NCBI RefSeq assembly: GCF_900155985.1
Contig: NZ_FTMA01000001.1
Span: 868,001-932,000, forward strand
Source: Maribacter ulvicola
Lineage (GTDB): Bacteria > Bacteroidota > Bacteroidia > Flavobacteriales > Flavobacteriaceae
DNA length: 64,000 nt
Direction of reading: 5' to 3'
The notes under the pieces are model-generated. The model worked only from the letters and a program-made list of their open reading frames with translations, did no database searches and was not told the origin of the DNA. This document shows, in pieces, positions 51,272-59,952 of the stretch. Positions within the stretch are counted from its first letter, which is position 1, and the number at the start of each line of letters is the position of its first letter. The translations under genes were made by a program, and so were the position numbers.

Positions 51272-54117
51272 CCACACAACCAGAACAAATATTAGAAAAC
51301 AACTTGGTTGTCCAATTAGAGAAATTGGGCTATAAAAAAGTGGTTATCAAAGAAGAAAAAGACTTATTGGCTAACCTTAAAAGTCAATTAGAAATTCATA
51401 ATAAAACTACCCTTTGCGATAGTGATTTCAAACAAATTCTGAATTTCATAAATAAGGGCAATGTATTTGAACGTGCAAAGATTTTGCGAGACCGTGTTCC
51501 ATATACAAATGACAAAGGCGAACATAAAACGGTTGAACTAATCAATCAAATTCATTGGTGTCAAAACGAATTTCAAGTTACCCAACAGGTAACTATGGAA
51601 GGAAAATACAAAAACCGTTATGATGTTACCATTTTAATAAACGGCTTGCCTTTGGTTCAAATTGAACTGAAAAGAAGAGGTTTAGAATTAAAAGAAGCAT
51701 TTAACCAAACCAACAGATATGAACGTCATTCTTATTGGGCAGGACACGGCTTGTTTCAGTTCATTCAAATTTTTGTAATCAGTAATGGCGTAAACTCAAA
51801 ATATTACGCTAACAGTCCAATAAAAGCACGTTCTTTTAAACAAACATTTTATTGGAGCGATGTAGAAAACAAACTGAATACACAACTTGCAACTTTTACC
51901 GATGTTTTTTTAGAGCCTTGCCACATTTCAAAAATGATTTGTAAATATGTGGTGCTTAACGAATCACAAAAAATATTGATGGTGCTTCGTCCATACCAAT
52001 TTTATGCAGTAGAAGCAATTATTGAGCGAGTAAAAAGCACAACAAAATACGGTTACATTTGGCATACAACCGGTTCAGGAAAAACGTTGACTTCTTTTAA
52101 AACCGCTCAAATTTTAACCAACTTACCAAATGTCCATAAAGTTGTTTTTGTTGTTGACCGCAGAGATTTAGACTACCAAACAACCAAAGAATTTAATAGT
52201 TTTAGTAAAGGCAGTATTGACGGAACAAATAACACAAATACACTTGTAAAACAAATGGTTGGAGACAATAAACTGATTGTTACAACTATACAGAAATTAA
52301 ATACTGCAATTAGCAAAAAAAGATATTTGAGCAGAATGGAAACGCTCAATGACAAACGTATTGTTTTCATATTTGACGAGTGTCATCGTTCTCAATTCGG
52401 CAAAACTCACGAAGACATTAAAAACTTCTTTACTAATTGCCAAATGTTCGGTTTTACAGGAACACCGATTTTTGAAAAAAATGCAGGAACAAATGAATTT
52501 GGAAAGCGAACAACGTCAATGCTTTTCGATAAAATTCTTCACAAATATGTTATTACAGATGCGATACGAGATGAAAACGTTTTAAAATTCTCAATCGAAT
52601 ATATAAGCACTTTTAAAAAGAAAGACCATATTTTAGATATTGATGTAGAAGCCATTGATGAAGCTGAAGTAATGAACGCACCAGAGCGTTTAAACAACAT
52701 TACCGACTACATTATTACCAATCATAATCGTAAAACGCATAGTAGAGAATTTACGAGCATTTTTGCTGTTTCCGGTATTGATACATTAATCGAATATTAT
52801 AAATTATTTCATCAGAAAAAGGAAGAAGGAAACCATAATTTACGTTTAGCAACCATATTTTCATATCAATCAAACGAGGACGATAAAGATGCAGTTGGCA
52901 GTTTTATCGATGATGAATTTTTAATGGCTGCCGAACCACAAGCAGAATATGGCAACCAACATTCAAGAGATTATCTCGAAGACTTTATTGGTCATTACAA
53001 CAAACAGTTTAGCACAAATTTTACTACAAAAGACAGTAAGAGTTTTTACAACTATTACAATGACGTTGCAAAGCGAGTTAAGCACAAACAAATTGACGTT
53101 CTGTTAGTCGTTAATATGTTTCTAACAGGATTTGACAGTAAGTCATTGAACACGCTTTATGTTGACAAAAACCTTAAATATCACGGATTAATTCAAGCAT
53201 ATTCTCGAACAAATCGAATTTTAAACGAATTAAAATCGCAAGGAAATATTGTTTGTTTTAGAAACCTAAAAGGTGCGACAGACGAAGCAATTTCACTTTT
53301 TTCAAACATCAATGCGAAAGATGAAATCATAATGCAACCTTATGAAGAATACGTTGCAAAATTTAATCAGGCATTTATTGCATTGTTACAAATTGCACCA
53401 ACAGTAAACAGCGTAAACGACCTTCCGAGCGAAGAAGAAGAATTAGAATTCATAAAAGCGTTTAGAGAGTTAATGCGTTTAAAAAATGTATTGGCAACCT
53501 TTACCGAATTTGATTTTGTTGACCTGTCAATGGACGAGCAAAATTTTGAAGATTACAAATCCAAATATCTTGACCTTTATGACAAAGCAAAATCGGCTCA
53601 TTTAAAAGAGAAAGTTTCTATTCTTCAAGATGTGGACTTTGAATTAGAATTAATCCATAGAGATGAAATCAACGTTACCTACATTTTAAAGTTGTTGGCA
53701 AAACTGAAAGATGCAGACGCAGAAGAGCAAGACAGACAGAAAAAAGCGATTTTGGAATTATTGGCAGGAGATGCACAAATGCGTAGTAAACGAGAATTAA
53801 TCGAGCGATTTATTCAAGAAAACTTACCACATATAGAGGATTCGGACAATGTGCCAGACGAGTTTGCGAACTATTGGAGTATAGAAAGGCTGTCAGCAAT
53901 TGAAAATTTAAGTAACGAAGAGAACCTGAATTCCGAAAAGCTGCAAGAAGTTATCGGGAATTATTTATTTACCGAAAAGAAACCATTGCGAGACGAAATT
54001 ATTGGAATGTTGAATGAAAAACCAAGCTTAAAGGAAAGGAAAACAATAGCGGAAAGAGTAACGGAAAAAATAATCGGATTCGTGGAAACATTTATTAGTG
54101 GAATAACGAGACCATAA
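51268..54117 (+). CDS. hsdR: Type I restriction endonuclease subunit HsdR
   Basis: 949 residues. PD-(D/E)XK nuclease core (NRYDVTILINGLPLVQIELKRRG, about 117-140). SF2 translocase motifs: Walker A TTGSGKT, DEAD-type IFDECHRSQ and FTGTPIF. A C-terminal helical domain (about 887-947) that in related enzymes contacts the methylase. It cleaves unmodified DNA after translocation. Last gene of hsdM-hsdS-X-hsdR. Confidence 0.95.
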   Translation: MTTQPEQILENNLVVQLEKLGYKKVVIKEEKDLLANLKSQLEIHNKTTLCDSDFKQILNFINKGNVFERAKILRDRVPYTNDKGEHKTVELINQIHWCQNEFQVTQQVTMEGKYKNRYDVTILINGLPLVQIELKRRGLELKEAFNQTNRYERHSYWAGHGLFQFIQIFVISNGVNSKYYANSPIKARSFKQTFYWSDVENKLNTQLATFTDVFLEPCHISKMICKYVVLNESQKILMVLRPYQFYAVEAIIERVKSTTKYGYIWHTTGSGKTLTSFKTAQILTNLPNVHKVVFVVDRRDLDYQTTKEFNSFSKGSIDGTNNTNTLVKQMVGDNKLIVTTIQKLNTAISKKRYLSRMETLNDKRIVFIFDECHRSQFGKTHEDIKNFFTNCQMFGFTGTPIFEKNAGTNEFGKRTTSMLFDKILHKYVITDAIRDENVLKFSIEYISTFKKKDHILDIDVEAIDEAEVMNAPERLNNITDYIITNHNRKTHSREFTSIFAVSGIDTLIEYYKLFHQKKEEGNHNLRLATIFSYQSNEDDKDAVGSFIDDEFLMAAEPQAEYGNQHSRDYLEDFIGHYNKQFSTNFTTKDSKSFYNYYNDVAKRVKHKQIDVLLVVNMFLTGFDSKSLNTLYVDKNLKYHGLIQAYSRTNRILNELKSQGNIVCFRNLKGATDEAISLFSNINAKDEIIMQPYEEYVAKFNQAFIALLQIAPTVNSVNDLPSEEEELEFIKAFRELMRLKNVLATFTEFDFVDLSMDEQNFEDYKSKYLDLYDKAKSAHLKEKVSILQDVDFELELIHRDEINVTYILKLLAKLKDADAEEQDRQKKAILELLAGDAQMRSKRELIERFIQENLPHIEDSDNVPDEFANYWSIERLSAIENLSNEENLNSEKLQEVIGNYLFTEKKPLRDEIIGMLNEKPSLKERKTIAERVTEKIIGFVETFISGITRP

Positions 54118-54292
54118 AAAGCTTCCTCATAATTTTGTAATATCTAAGTAAAGAGAAAATAAGATTTTCAAACAAATGAAAGCTACAATGTATCTATGTA
54201 GAATTTAATTATTTTGAAGGCATCAGAAAATTGCAAAATCATTTTCCACAACTTAATATTATTATCTTTACTATCCGATTTTATTTGAATTA

Positions 54293-55660
54293 ATGTCCGA
54301 AACAAACCGTATAGAATATAAACGAGAGCTTACCGATGGACTTGAAAAAGAGGTCATAGCTTTTCTGAACTACCGCGAAGGTGGCATTCTATATATAGGT
54401 ATTGACAAGGAAGGGAATACTTATGGTTTAGCAGATGCTGATGGCGACCAATTGAAAATTAAGGATAGACTTAAAAATAATATCCGTCCTTCAGCACTTG
54501 GTTTGTTCGATATTGTGAGTGAAGAAAAAGATGGCAATGACATTCTAAAAATCATTGTGGCCAGCGGTCCAGAAAAACCATATCATCTTAAAAAATATGG
54601 GATGAGTGAAAAGGGATGTTTCGTTCGTTTAGGTTCAGCAGCCGAACCGATGCCACAAAAAATGATTGATGAGCTGTTTGCTAAACGTACCCGAAATTCC
54701 ATTAGTAAAATTAGAGCTAGTCGACAGGATTTGAGCTTTAGCCAGTTGAAAATTTACTACGAGGAATCGGGATATACCCTCGGCAAAGCATTTTCAAAGA
54801 ATTTAGAATTACTGACTGAAGATGGCGCGTTCAATTATGCCGCCTATCTTTTGGCAGATAAAAACAATATCTCTATTAAGGTTGCTAAGTATTCTGGCAT
54901 AACCCGAACAGACTTAATAGAAAGCAACGAATACGGTCACGAATGTTTGGTAAAAGCTACTAAACAAGTAATAGATAAAATTGCAGTTGAGAACAGAACT
55001 ACAACAAAAATCACATCGAAAGAAAGGCAACAGGCTAATCTTTGGAATCCCATTGCGTTGCGCGAGGCAATCATTAATGCCTTTGTCCATAATGACTACA
55101 CGAATGAGATAACACCAAAATTTGAAATCTTTAGTGATAGAATTGAAATCACTTCGGCAGGTAGTCTGCCGGAAGGATTGAGCAAGCAAGAATTTTTTGA
55201 AGGTTTTTCAGTCCCACGTAACAAAGAACTAATGCGTATTTATAAGGATTTGGAACTGGTTGAGCAATTGGGTTCTGGTATACCTCGTATTTTAGGACAT
55301 TACGGAAAAGAAAGTTTTAGTTTTTCTGATAATTTCCTAAGAATGACTTTTATTGCTAAAGAAGCTGTTGTTGAAGAAGGTGGTCAAATAGGTGGTGTAA
55401 AGGGTGGTCAAGAAGGTGGTGTAATAGGTGGTGCAATAGGTGGTGTAATTGATTCAACTGAGGCTCTAACTAAAAGACAAAAAGAAGTGCTTAAACTTAT
55501 TGCTACAAATCCTTCAATAACCTATAATGAAATAGCCGAAGTTTTAAGTATTAATGAATCTGCTGTTGGCAAACATATTACAGCTATCAAGAATAAAGGT
55601 TTTTTGGTACGCCAAGGCGATACACGAGGCTATTGGAAAATCAATCTCGACGAAAACTAA
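54293..55660 (+). CDS. AlbA_2 (Schlafen-type) ATP-binding regulator with Gly-rich linker and HTH
   Basis: 455 residues. N-terminal AlbA_2 domain (about 5-125, opening RIEYKRELTDGLEKEVIAFLNYREGGILYIGID). A GHKL-like/ATP-binding C-part of the same family (REAIINAFVHNDY near 260, QLGSGIPRIL). A Gly-rich linker of six four-residue units (about 363-386) joins a C-terminal winged HTH. Such proteins are thought to be transcriptional regulators or defence-related. It is separated from hsdR by 175 bp and closes the defence block. Confidence 0.82.
   Translation: MSETNRIEYKRELTDGLEKEVIAFLNYREGGILYIGIDKEGNTYGLADADGDQLKIKDRLKNNIRPSALGLFDIVSEEKDGNDILKIIVASGPEKPYHLKKYGMSEKGCFVRLGSAAEPMPQKMIDELFAKRTRNSISKIRASRQDLSFSQLKIYYEESGYTLGKAFSKNLELLTEDGAFNYAAYLLADKNNISIKVAKYSGITRTDLIESNEYGHECLVKATKQVIDKIAVENRTTTKITSKERQQANLWNPIALREAIINAFVHNDYTNEITPKFEIFSDRIEITSAGSLPEGLSKQEFFEGFSVPRNKELMRIYKDLELVEQLGSGIPRILGHYGKESFSFSDNFLRMTFIAKEAVVEEGGQIGGVKGGQEGGVIGGAIGGVIDSTEALTKRQKEVLKLIATNPSITYNEIAEVLSINESAVGKHITAIKNKGFLVRQGDTRGYWKINLDEN
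55379..55450 (+). repeat. Six tandem 12-bp repeats within the AlbA_2 gene
   Basis: Units of the form GGTGGT + 6 variable bases, each encoding Gly-Gly-X-X. Whole-unit slippage would change linker length without a frameshift. Confidence 0.85.
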
Positions 55661-55680
55661 ATATTTAAAATAGAGTTCTT

Positions 55681-56043
55681 TTAAAACGGCCCTTTTTCCC
55701 TAGGCCCTTTGCTAGTCACTTTCCATTGGTCATTTTCTTTTACCAATTTGAAAATACCAGATTTCCCGTCATAGGTCGTGCTGTATTTTACCCAGGCAAT
55801 TTCCCCATCAATGGCTTCATCTAAAATTTCTACTTTGATTTCATTATCGGAATCTGGCAACATATTTTGAACCGTAATTAAACTGGCATAGCCTTCTGAT
55901 GTAGTATGTTTTTTTAGTGCAGATTCATCCTTAGAGAAAAAACTTTCGGCAACAATTTGTGCGGTTTCTGTATGAGACATATTCTTGTTTCCTGAACAAG
56001 AAATGAATAAAAGTACGAGTGAGCAAATGACGATTTTTTTCAT
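55681..56043 (-). CDS. DUF4878-like lipoprotein of the tra operon
   Basis: 120 residues. Lipobox LLFISC (Cys at about 16) and a DUF4878/NTF2-like fold: IVAESFFSKDESALKKH near the start, strands with IAWVKYSTTY and FKLVKENDQWKV. Related small lipoproteins accompany T4SS or envelope operons. Function unknown. It lies 7 nt past traN, last gene of the minus-strand tra operon. Confidence 0.72.
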   Translation of the reverse strand: MKKIVICSLVLLFISCSGNKNMSHTETAQIVAESFFSKDESALKKHTTSEGYASLITVQNMLPDSDNEIKVEILDEAIDGEIAWVKYSTTYDGKSGIFKLVKENDQWKVTSKGPREKGPF

Positions 56044-56050
56044 AACAATT

Positions 56051-56887
56051 TTAATTTGGGTTATTGATATACTTATGCGATACCTTCAATTTTAAATCCC
56101 TTTCCCCATTTTTCTCATTCAGCTCAACCACTAATCTACGGTCATTACTTATTGAAAATTTAGGCATTACATATACTAATCTTGCAACTTTACCAGCTGC
56201 TATTCTAGACGGTACGTTGTGCTTAAAAATGGTTTCTTGAAACAGCTTTTGTAACGATTTCCTTTTGCCTTTTTGTCTTGTTTCTAGCGAGAGATTTAAG
56301 AAATTTAAGTCGTAATCCAAACTCGATTTATTCTCAATCTGGATAACAAAGTAGAGTTCTTCCTTATCAAAAACTATATTCTCAACACTCAAAACGATGC
56401 TTTCATTTCGTTTTTGTATCGTACCTATTCGTTGCTTTCTTTCAAGAAGATAAGAGGAGAATTTTGTGTAGTAAAATGTGCTGTTATCTACTAAATTTTC
56501 AACTTCAGTTACTTCGGTAGTGTCAATGATGATAGGTTTTTCATTGCCTATACTACTTGATTGTGATACGAAATAATTGAGCTTCGATAGCTGCTTTCTA
56601 TATCTTACAATATACGAAAAAATCGCACCATTTCTATTGATTATCAGTAAATTACTTTCTTTCCCAGGGGTTGCCTGAAGTAATCCGAAATATTGTTCTT
56701 TTTCACGATTGTAGGTAAAGACAAAATTATCCGAACCAGTTACACCTTGGCGAATAGGTTCTGGAAAAAATAGTGCAACGTTTTTAGTGTCGTTTGCGTA
56801 AATGGTATCAAGTACTTGTGTTTCTTGTGCGTTAGCTTTCGCGAAAGCGGAAATAATGAGAGCTGAAATAATAATATACTTTTTCAT
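56051..56887 (-). CDS. traN: Conjugative transposon protein TraN (VirB9-like, DUF4138)
   Basis: 278 residues, signal peptide (1-20, ANAQ). Opening LDTIYANDTKNVALFFPEPIRQGVTG, a characteristic TraN start, and beta-rich remainder with FVIQIENKSSLDYDLNFL. It is the outer-membrane-proximal part of the T4SS core, partner of TraM. It lies 30 nt past traM. Confidence 0.9.
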   Translation of the reverse strand: MKKYIIISALIISAFAKANAQETQVLDTIYANDTKNVALFFPEPIRQGVTGSDNFVFTYNREKEQYFGLLQATPGKESNLLIINRNGAIFSYIVRYRKQLSKLNYFVSQSSSIGNEKPIIIDTTEVTEVENLVDNSTFYYTKFSSYLLERKQRIGTIQKRNESIVLSVENIVFDKEELYFVIQIENKSSLDYDLNFLNLSLETRQKGKRKSLQKLFQETIFKHNVPSRIAAGKVARLVYVMPKFSISNDRRLVVELNEKNGERDLKLKVSHKYINNPN

Positions 56888-56917
56888 AAAAGTGCGTTTT
56901 AAATGCCCAATATGGGC

Positions 56918-57871
56918 TTATAACTTAGGTTTTAGAATTAATCTGTAATTGTTCAATACGGTTACTTTTATGTTTCGATTGTTACGTCTGAACACTTTTG
57001 TAATTCCGCCTACTTGTGGAACAGTAGGTATATTGATGTCGCCAATAATATCATCTATAACTTCGGTAGTAACTTCTGCCCGAAAGTTGTTTTGTACATA
57101 GATGCCCTCACTACCATCCGATAAATCGAAGGCTTTGAGTTTGGTGGGATGATGCTTTATATTTTCAATTTCAATTAAAGCTCGATTGGGCTGAAAGCTT
57201 ATAAATCCAAAAACTGGTGTGTTCTTTGGCATCAATTTTTTATTGATTGTTGCAGCTTTGGTAAGGCGCATTCGCAATCTGGTATTTGCTTTCACAATTT
57301 GGTCGCCATCGACAACCACATAAATGGTTTCATCTGTATTGCCAATAATCGAAACTTCGTTTGGTTTCGGCGAAGCAGCAAAGAACAGTTGATGTTCCAA
57401 GCCCAATTCTTTAGTTTCTATTTTTTGTTCTCTTTTGATATCGGCTGAGTCTATTTGCTGTGCAGTATTTTGAGTGATTTTCTTTTGCCCAAAGCTCTGG
57501 TGTCGCTTTTCGGAATATTGAATTTTGCCAGCCTCGTAAATACTATCTACGATACGTTTCTTTTTCTGTTCTGGTAGATCAGGATTGTAAAGACCTGTTG
57601 AATCCAAAAATTTTTCATCGTAGATGCTAGGCGCATTATTTTCACGCACTTCTTTTAAATCATTGATAGCATCCAGTTTAGAATCATACTCTTTTTGGTT
57701 TTCATCTAAATCTGGCACTAAAGTCTGTTCAAGATTTTCATTTTCACTTTTATCATCGCCCATAACCATCATAGAATAGGAAATTAGGAATATGAAAATC
57801 ACGACTAATACCGCTGCAAATACTATTTTATTCTTTTCTACTTTCATAATCGTGGTTTTTTTAATTGCCAA
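56918..57871 (-). CDS. traM: Conjugative transposon protein TraM (VirB10-like)
   Basis: 317 residues. One membrane helix near the N-terminus (about 12-32), a charged Lys/Glu-rich middle and a C-terminal VirB10-like domain (about 165-317) with TRLRMRLTKAATINKKLMPKNTPVFGF. It spans the envelope and links the inner-membrane complex to TraN. It lies 8 nt past traK. CTnDOT-type elements have a small traL between them, which is absent here. Confidence 0.9.
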   Translation of the reverse strand: MAIKKTTIMKVEKNKIVFAAVLVVIFIFLISYSMMVMGDDKSENENLEQTLVPDLDENQKEYDSKLDAINDLKEVRENNAPSIYDEKFLDSTGLYNPDLPEQKKKRIVDSIYEAGKIQYSEKRHQSFGQKKITQNTAQQIDSADIKREQKIETKELGLEHQLFFAASPKPNEVSIIGNTDETIYVVVDGDQIVKANTRLRMRLTKAATINKKLMPKNTPVFGFISFQPNRALIEIENIKHHPTKLKAFDLSDGSEGIYVQNNFRAEVTTEVIDDIIGDINIPTVPQVGGITKVFRRNNRNIKVTVLNNYRLILKPKL

Positions 57872-57879
57872 TTATCGGC

Positions 57880-58494
57880 TCAATTTTCATCGTTTAATTT
57901 TTTTAAGGTGTTCTCGAAATAGTTTGTAATCAACAATCCGTGCGGATTGTTTGGAAAGTTTCGGTCTACTGGAATTAAGTTTCCACTAGAAACAAGTTCA
58001 TAAGTGTCTATTATTGAACCTCTATTTATTTCAAATACGGTAACAGTTCTAAAGACATATGTTCCGTTTTGTTCTTCGATTTGTGAGTCTATGTTCAGCA
58101 CTTTCTGAACTAGCGAGTATTGTAGCAATCGGTTATAGACACCATCTGCCTTTTTCTGGCGATATAAATTATCTAAAGAACTATTCCCCAACCAAAGTGC
58201 CTTTTCAAGATTGCGTTCATAATTACTGGCATCAATGTTATAGAAGTAGTTGTGGAACAGGTCTAAATGTGCCAAAGCTTCAACCCTAAAATTTTCTTTT
58301 TGGGTAACGAGCTTCAGCGGAATAATGCTACCATCAGTATTGATGGCAAAGGCACTATTAAGAGCTTCTTTATTTGTCTTGAATGCCATCCATAATGAAA
58401 AGGTACTAGAGAGCATCGCAAAAATGACAACTGCCAACACGATAAGCCTGTTCAACTTTAGGACGTTGTATATATTCTGGTACGGTGTTTTCAT
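57880..58494 (-). CDS. traK: Conjugative transposon protein TraK (VirB8-like)
   Basis: 204 residues. N-terminal membrane helix (about 17-37) followed by a periplasmic NTF2-like fold of VirB8 type. Segments HLDLFHNYFYNIDASNYERNLEKALWLG and GTYVFRTVTVFEINRG are typical. It is an inner-membrane scaffold of the T4SS. Followed after 8 nt by traM. Confidence 0.9.
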   Translation of the reverse strand: MKTPYQNIYNVLKLNRLIVLAVVIFAMLSSTFSLWMAFKTNKEALNSAFAINTDGSIIPLKLVTQKENFRVEALAHLDLFHNYFYNIDASNYERNLEKALWLGNSSLDNLYRQKKADGVYNRLLQYSLVQKVLNIDSQIEEQNGTYVFRTVTVFEINRGSIIDTYELVSSGNLIPVDRNFPNNPHGLLITNYFENTLKKLNDEN

Positions 58495-58515
58495 ATTTTA
58501 AATTTTTAATCTGCC

Positions 58516-59358
58516 TTAGGCAGTAAATAATCTGAGGGTAAACGAGGTGGCGCGTTTGTATAGTTTGAATTTGAGAAAAACAATAAAACCAACTGACCCA
58601 AGCTGCACCACAGGTGCAAAAAAGCCCTGGCCAACATCAGTTCCAAAAAGGTTTGTCCAGAAATTAGTATTGATTTCCGTATAGAGGGCATTTACAAACA
58701 CATTGACCAAAAAGAATGCCGGCACCAACATATAAACCGCAGCGTACAATTTGAAAAAGGTATAGGCAAGCGAACGGAACTTTTCAAAAACTGCCAAGCT
58801 TATAACCAATGGGAAAAAGGCTTGCATTATGCCCAATAGAAAATAACGTTCTGCTAAGAAAAGTGGATAAATGAACAAATCTAAAATCCAAAGAAAAAGG
58901 CTAATGATGAATGCAAATATTTTAAATCCGTAGAGTGGTGTTACTAAAGCTTCATATAATAGCGTCATAGCAGCTTGTGCAACCTCAATGATACTAACGT
59001 CCTCTTCAATGGGAATATCCTGCATCTGTAAGGGCAATAATGCTGGTGCTGTGCCACGATATTGCGCTTCTATGGAAACTAAGATACTATCAAAGAAACC
59101 GAGTACTTGTGTGGAAAATATGACCAGAAGAACAATTGCAAAATTCTTCATCAAGTCCCCAGGACTCAATCCCCAAGTGTAACCATCTTTATCCGCAATA
59201 CCTTCATTATATTTTTTAAGGATATTGATTAAAAAGAACAGAACAGCAAGCGTTTTCATTCCGGCAATAGTGTATTGCGAAAAACTGCTGTTCTGTATGG
59301 TTTGAAACACCGCATCGATGTATTCTAGCCCAATCCCTAAAAATATGGCTGCGGTCAT
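58516..59358 (-). CDS. traJ: Conjugative transposon protein TraJ (VirB6-like)
   Basis: 280 residues with about six hydrophobic helices (for example FAIVLLVIFSTQVLGFF, FIISLFLWILDLFIYPLFLA) and a short periplasmic segment. It forms part of the inner-membrane translocation platform. It lies 2 nt past traI and 21 nt before traK. Confidence 0.88.
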   Translation of the reverse strand: MTAAIFLGIGLEYIDAVFQTIQNSSFSQYTIAGMKTLAVLFFLINILKKYNEGIADKDGYTWGLSPGDLMKNFAIVLLVIFSTQVLGFFDSILVSIEAQYRGTAPALLPLQMQDIPIEEDVSIIEVAQAAMTLLYEALVTPLYGFKIFAFIISLFLWILDLFIYPLFLAERYFLLGIMQAFFPLVISLAVFEKFRSLAYTFFKLYAAVYMLVPAFFLVNVFVNALYTEINTNFWTNLFGTDVGQGFFAPVVQLGSVGFIVFLKFKLYKRATSFTLRLFTA

Positions 59359-59360
59359 TT

Positions 59361-59948
59361 TTAGTATTCTGTTTCTCTGTTATTTACTTTATCCTGCATT
59401 TTTCTGAAGGAAATAATATCTCTGTAGCGTTTCGTTTTTGTCTGGATATTGGAAACCATTTGCTTTGATTCCAGCTCTTTTTCCTTTAAAACTTCAGCAC
59501 GTTCAGCATCCGACATTTTTAGATTATCACTAGATAAGATTTCGCCCATAAAGTCAACGGTGTCCAAAGAATTTTGGACTATGGCATTAAATGATTCCGC
59601 AACCCGTGTAACTTCCTCGGGTTTGATGTAAGGCGAGTTTAAAATATCCTGTAAGTCGTTTTGCATTACATTGATAAGGCGTTGATTGTTGGCTGCTATT
59701 TCTTCAACTGCCCTAAGTTGTTGGACAACACTTGATACTTTCTCGATTGCCTCTTTCGCATCTTTTAGGAATTTTACAGACTTAATCATTTGAGCTGTCT
59801 GCTTACCTGATTCTACGAGTTGTTTTACCAAACTGATAAAATTGGTATTGTCATAAGTTGGCATTCCCTGAGCGGTTGCACCGCTAGGCAATAAAATGGC
59901 AATCGTGAAGATTAGCCCGAATACGAATGTTTTGATTTTTGTCTTCAT
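59361..59948 (-). CDS. traI: Conjugative transposon protein TraI (VirB5-like, DUF4141)
   Basis: 195 residues. Signal peptide (1-26, GATAQG). The rest is helical, with repeated KQ/EK heptads and VQQLRAVEEIAANNQRLI in the middle. Likely a minor pilus or adhesin-like component. It lies 4 nt past traG. Confidence 0.88.
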   Translation of the reverse strand: MKTKIKTFVFGLIFTIAILLPSGATAQGMPTYDNTNFISLVKQLVESGKQTAQMIKSVKFLKDAKEAIEKVSSVVQQLRAVEEIAANNQRLINVMQNDLQDILNSPYIKPEEVTRVAESFNAIVQNSLDTVDFMGEILSSDNLKMSDAERAEVLKEKELESKQMVSNIQTKTKRYRDIISFRKMQDKVNNRETEY

Positions 59949-59952
59949 AATA

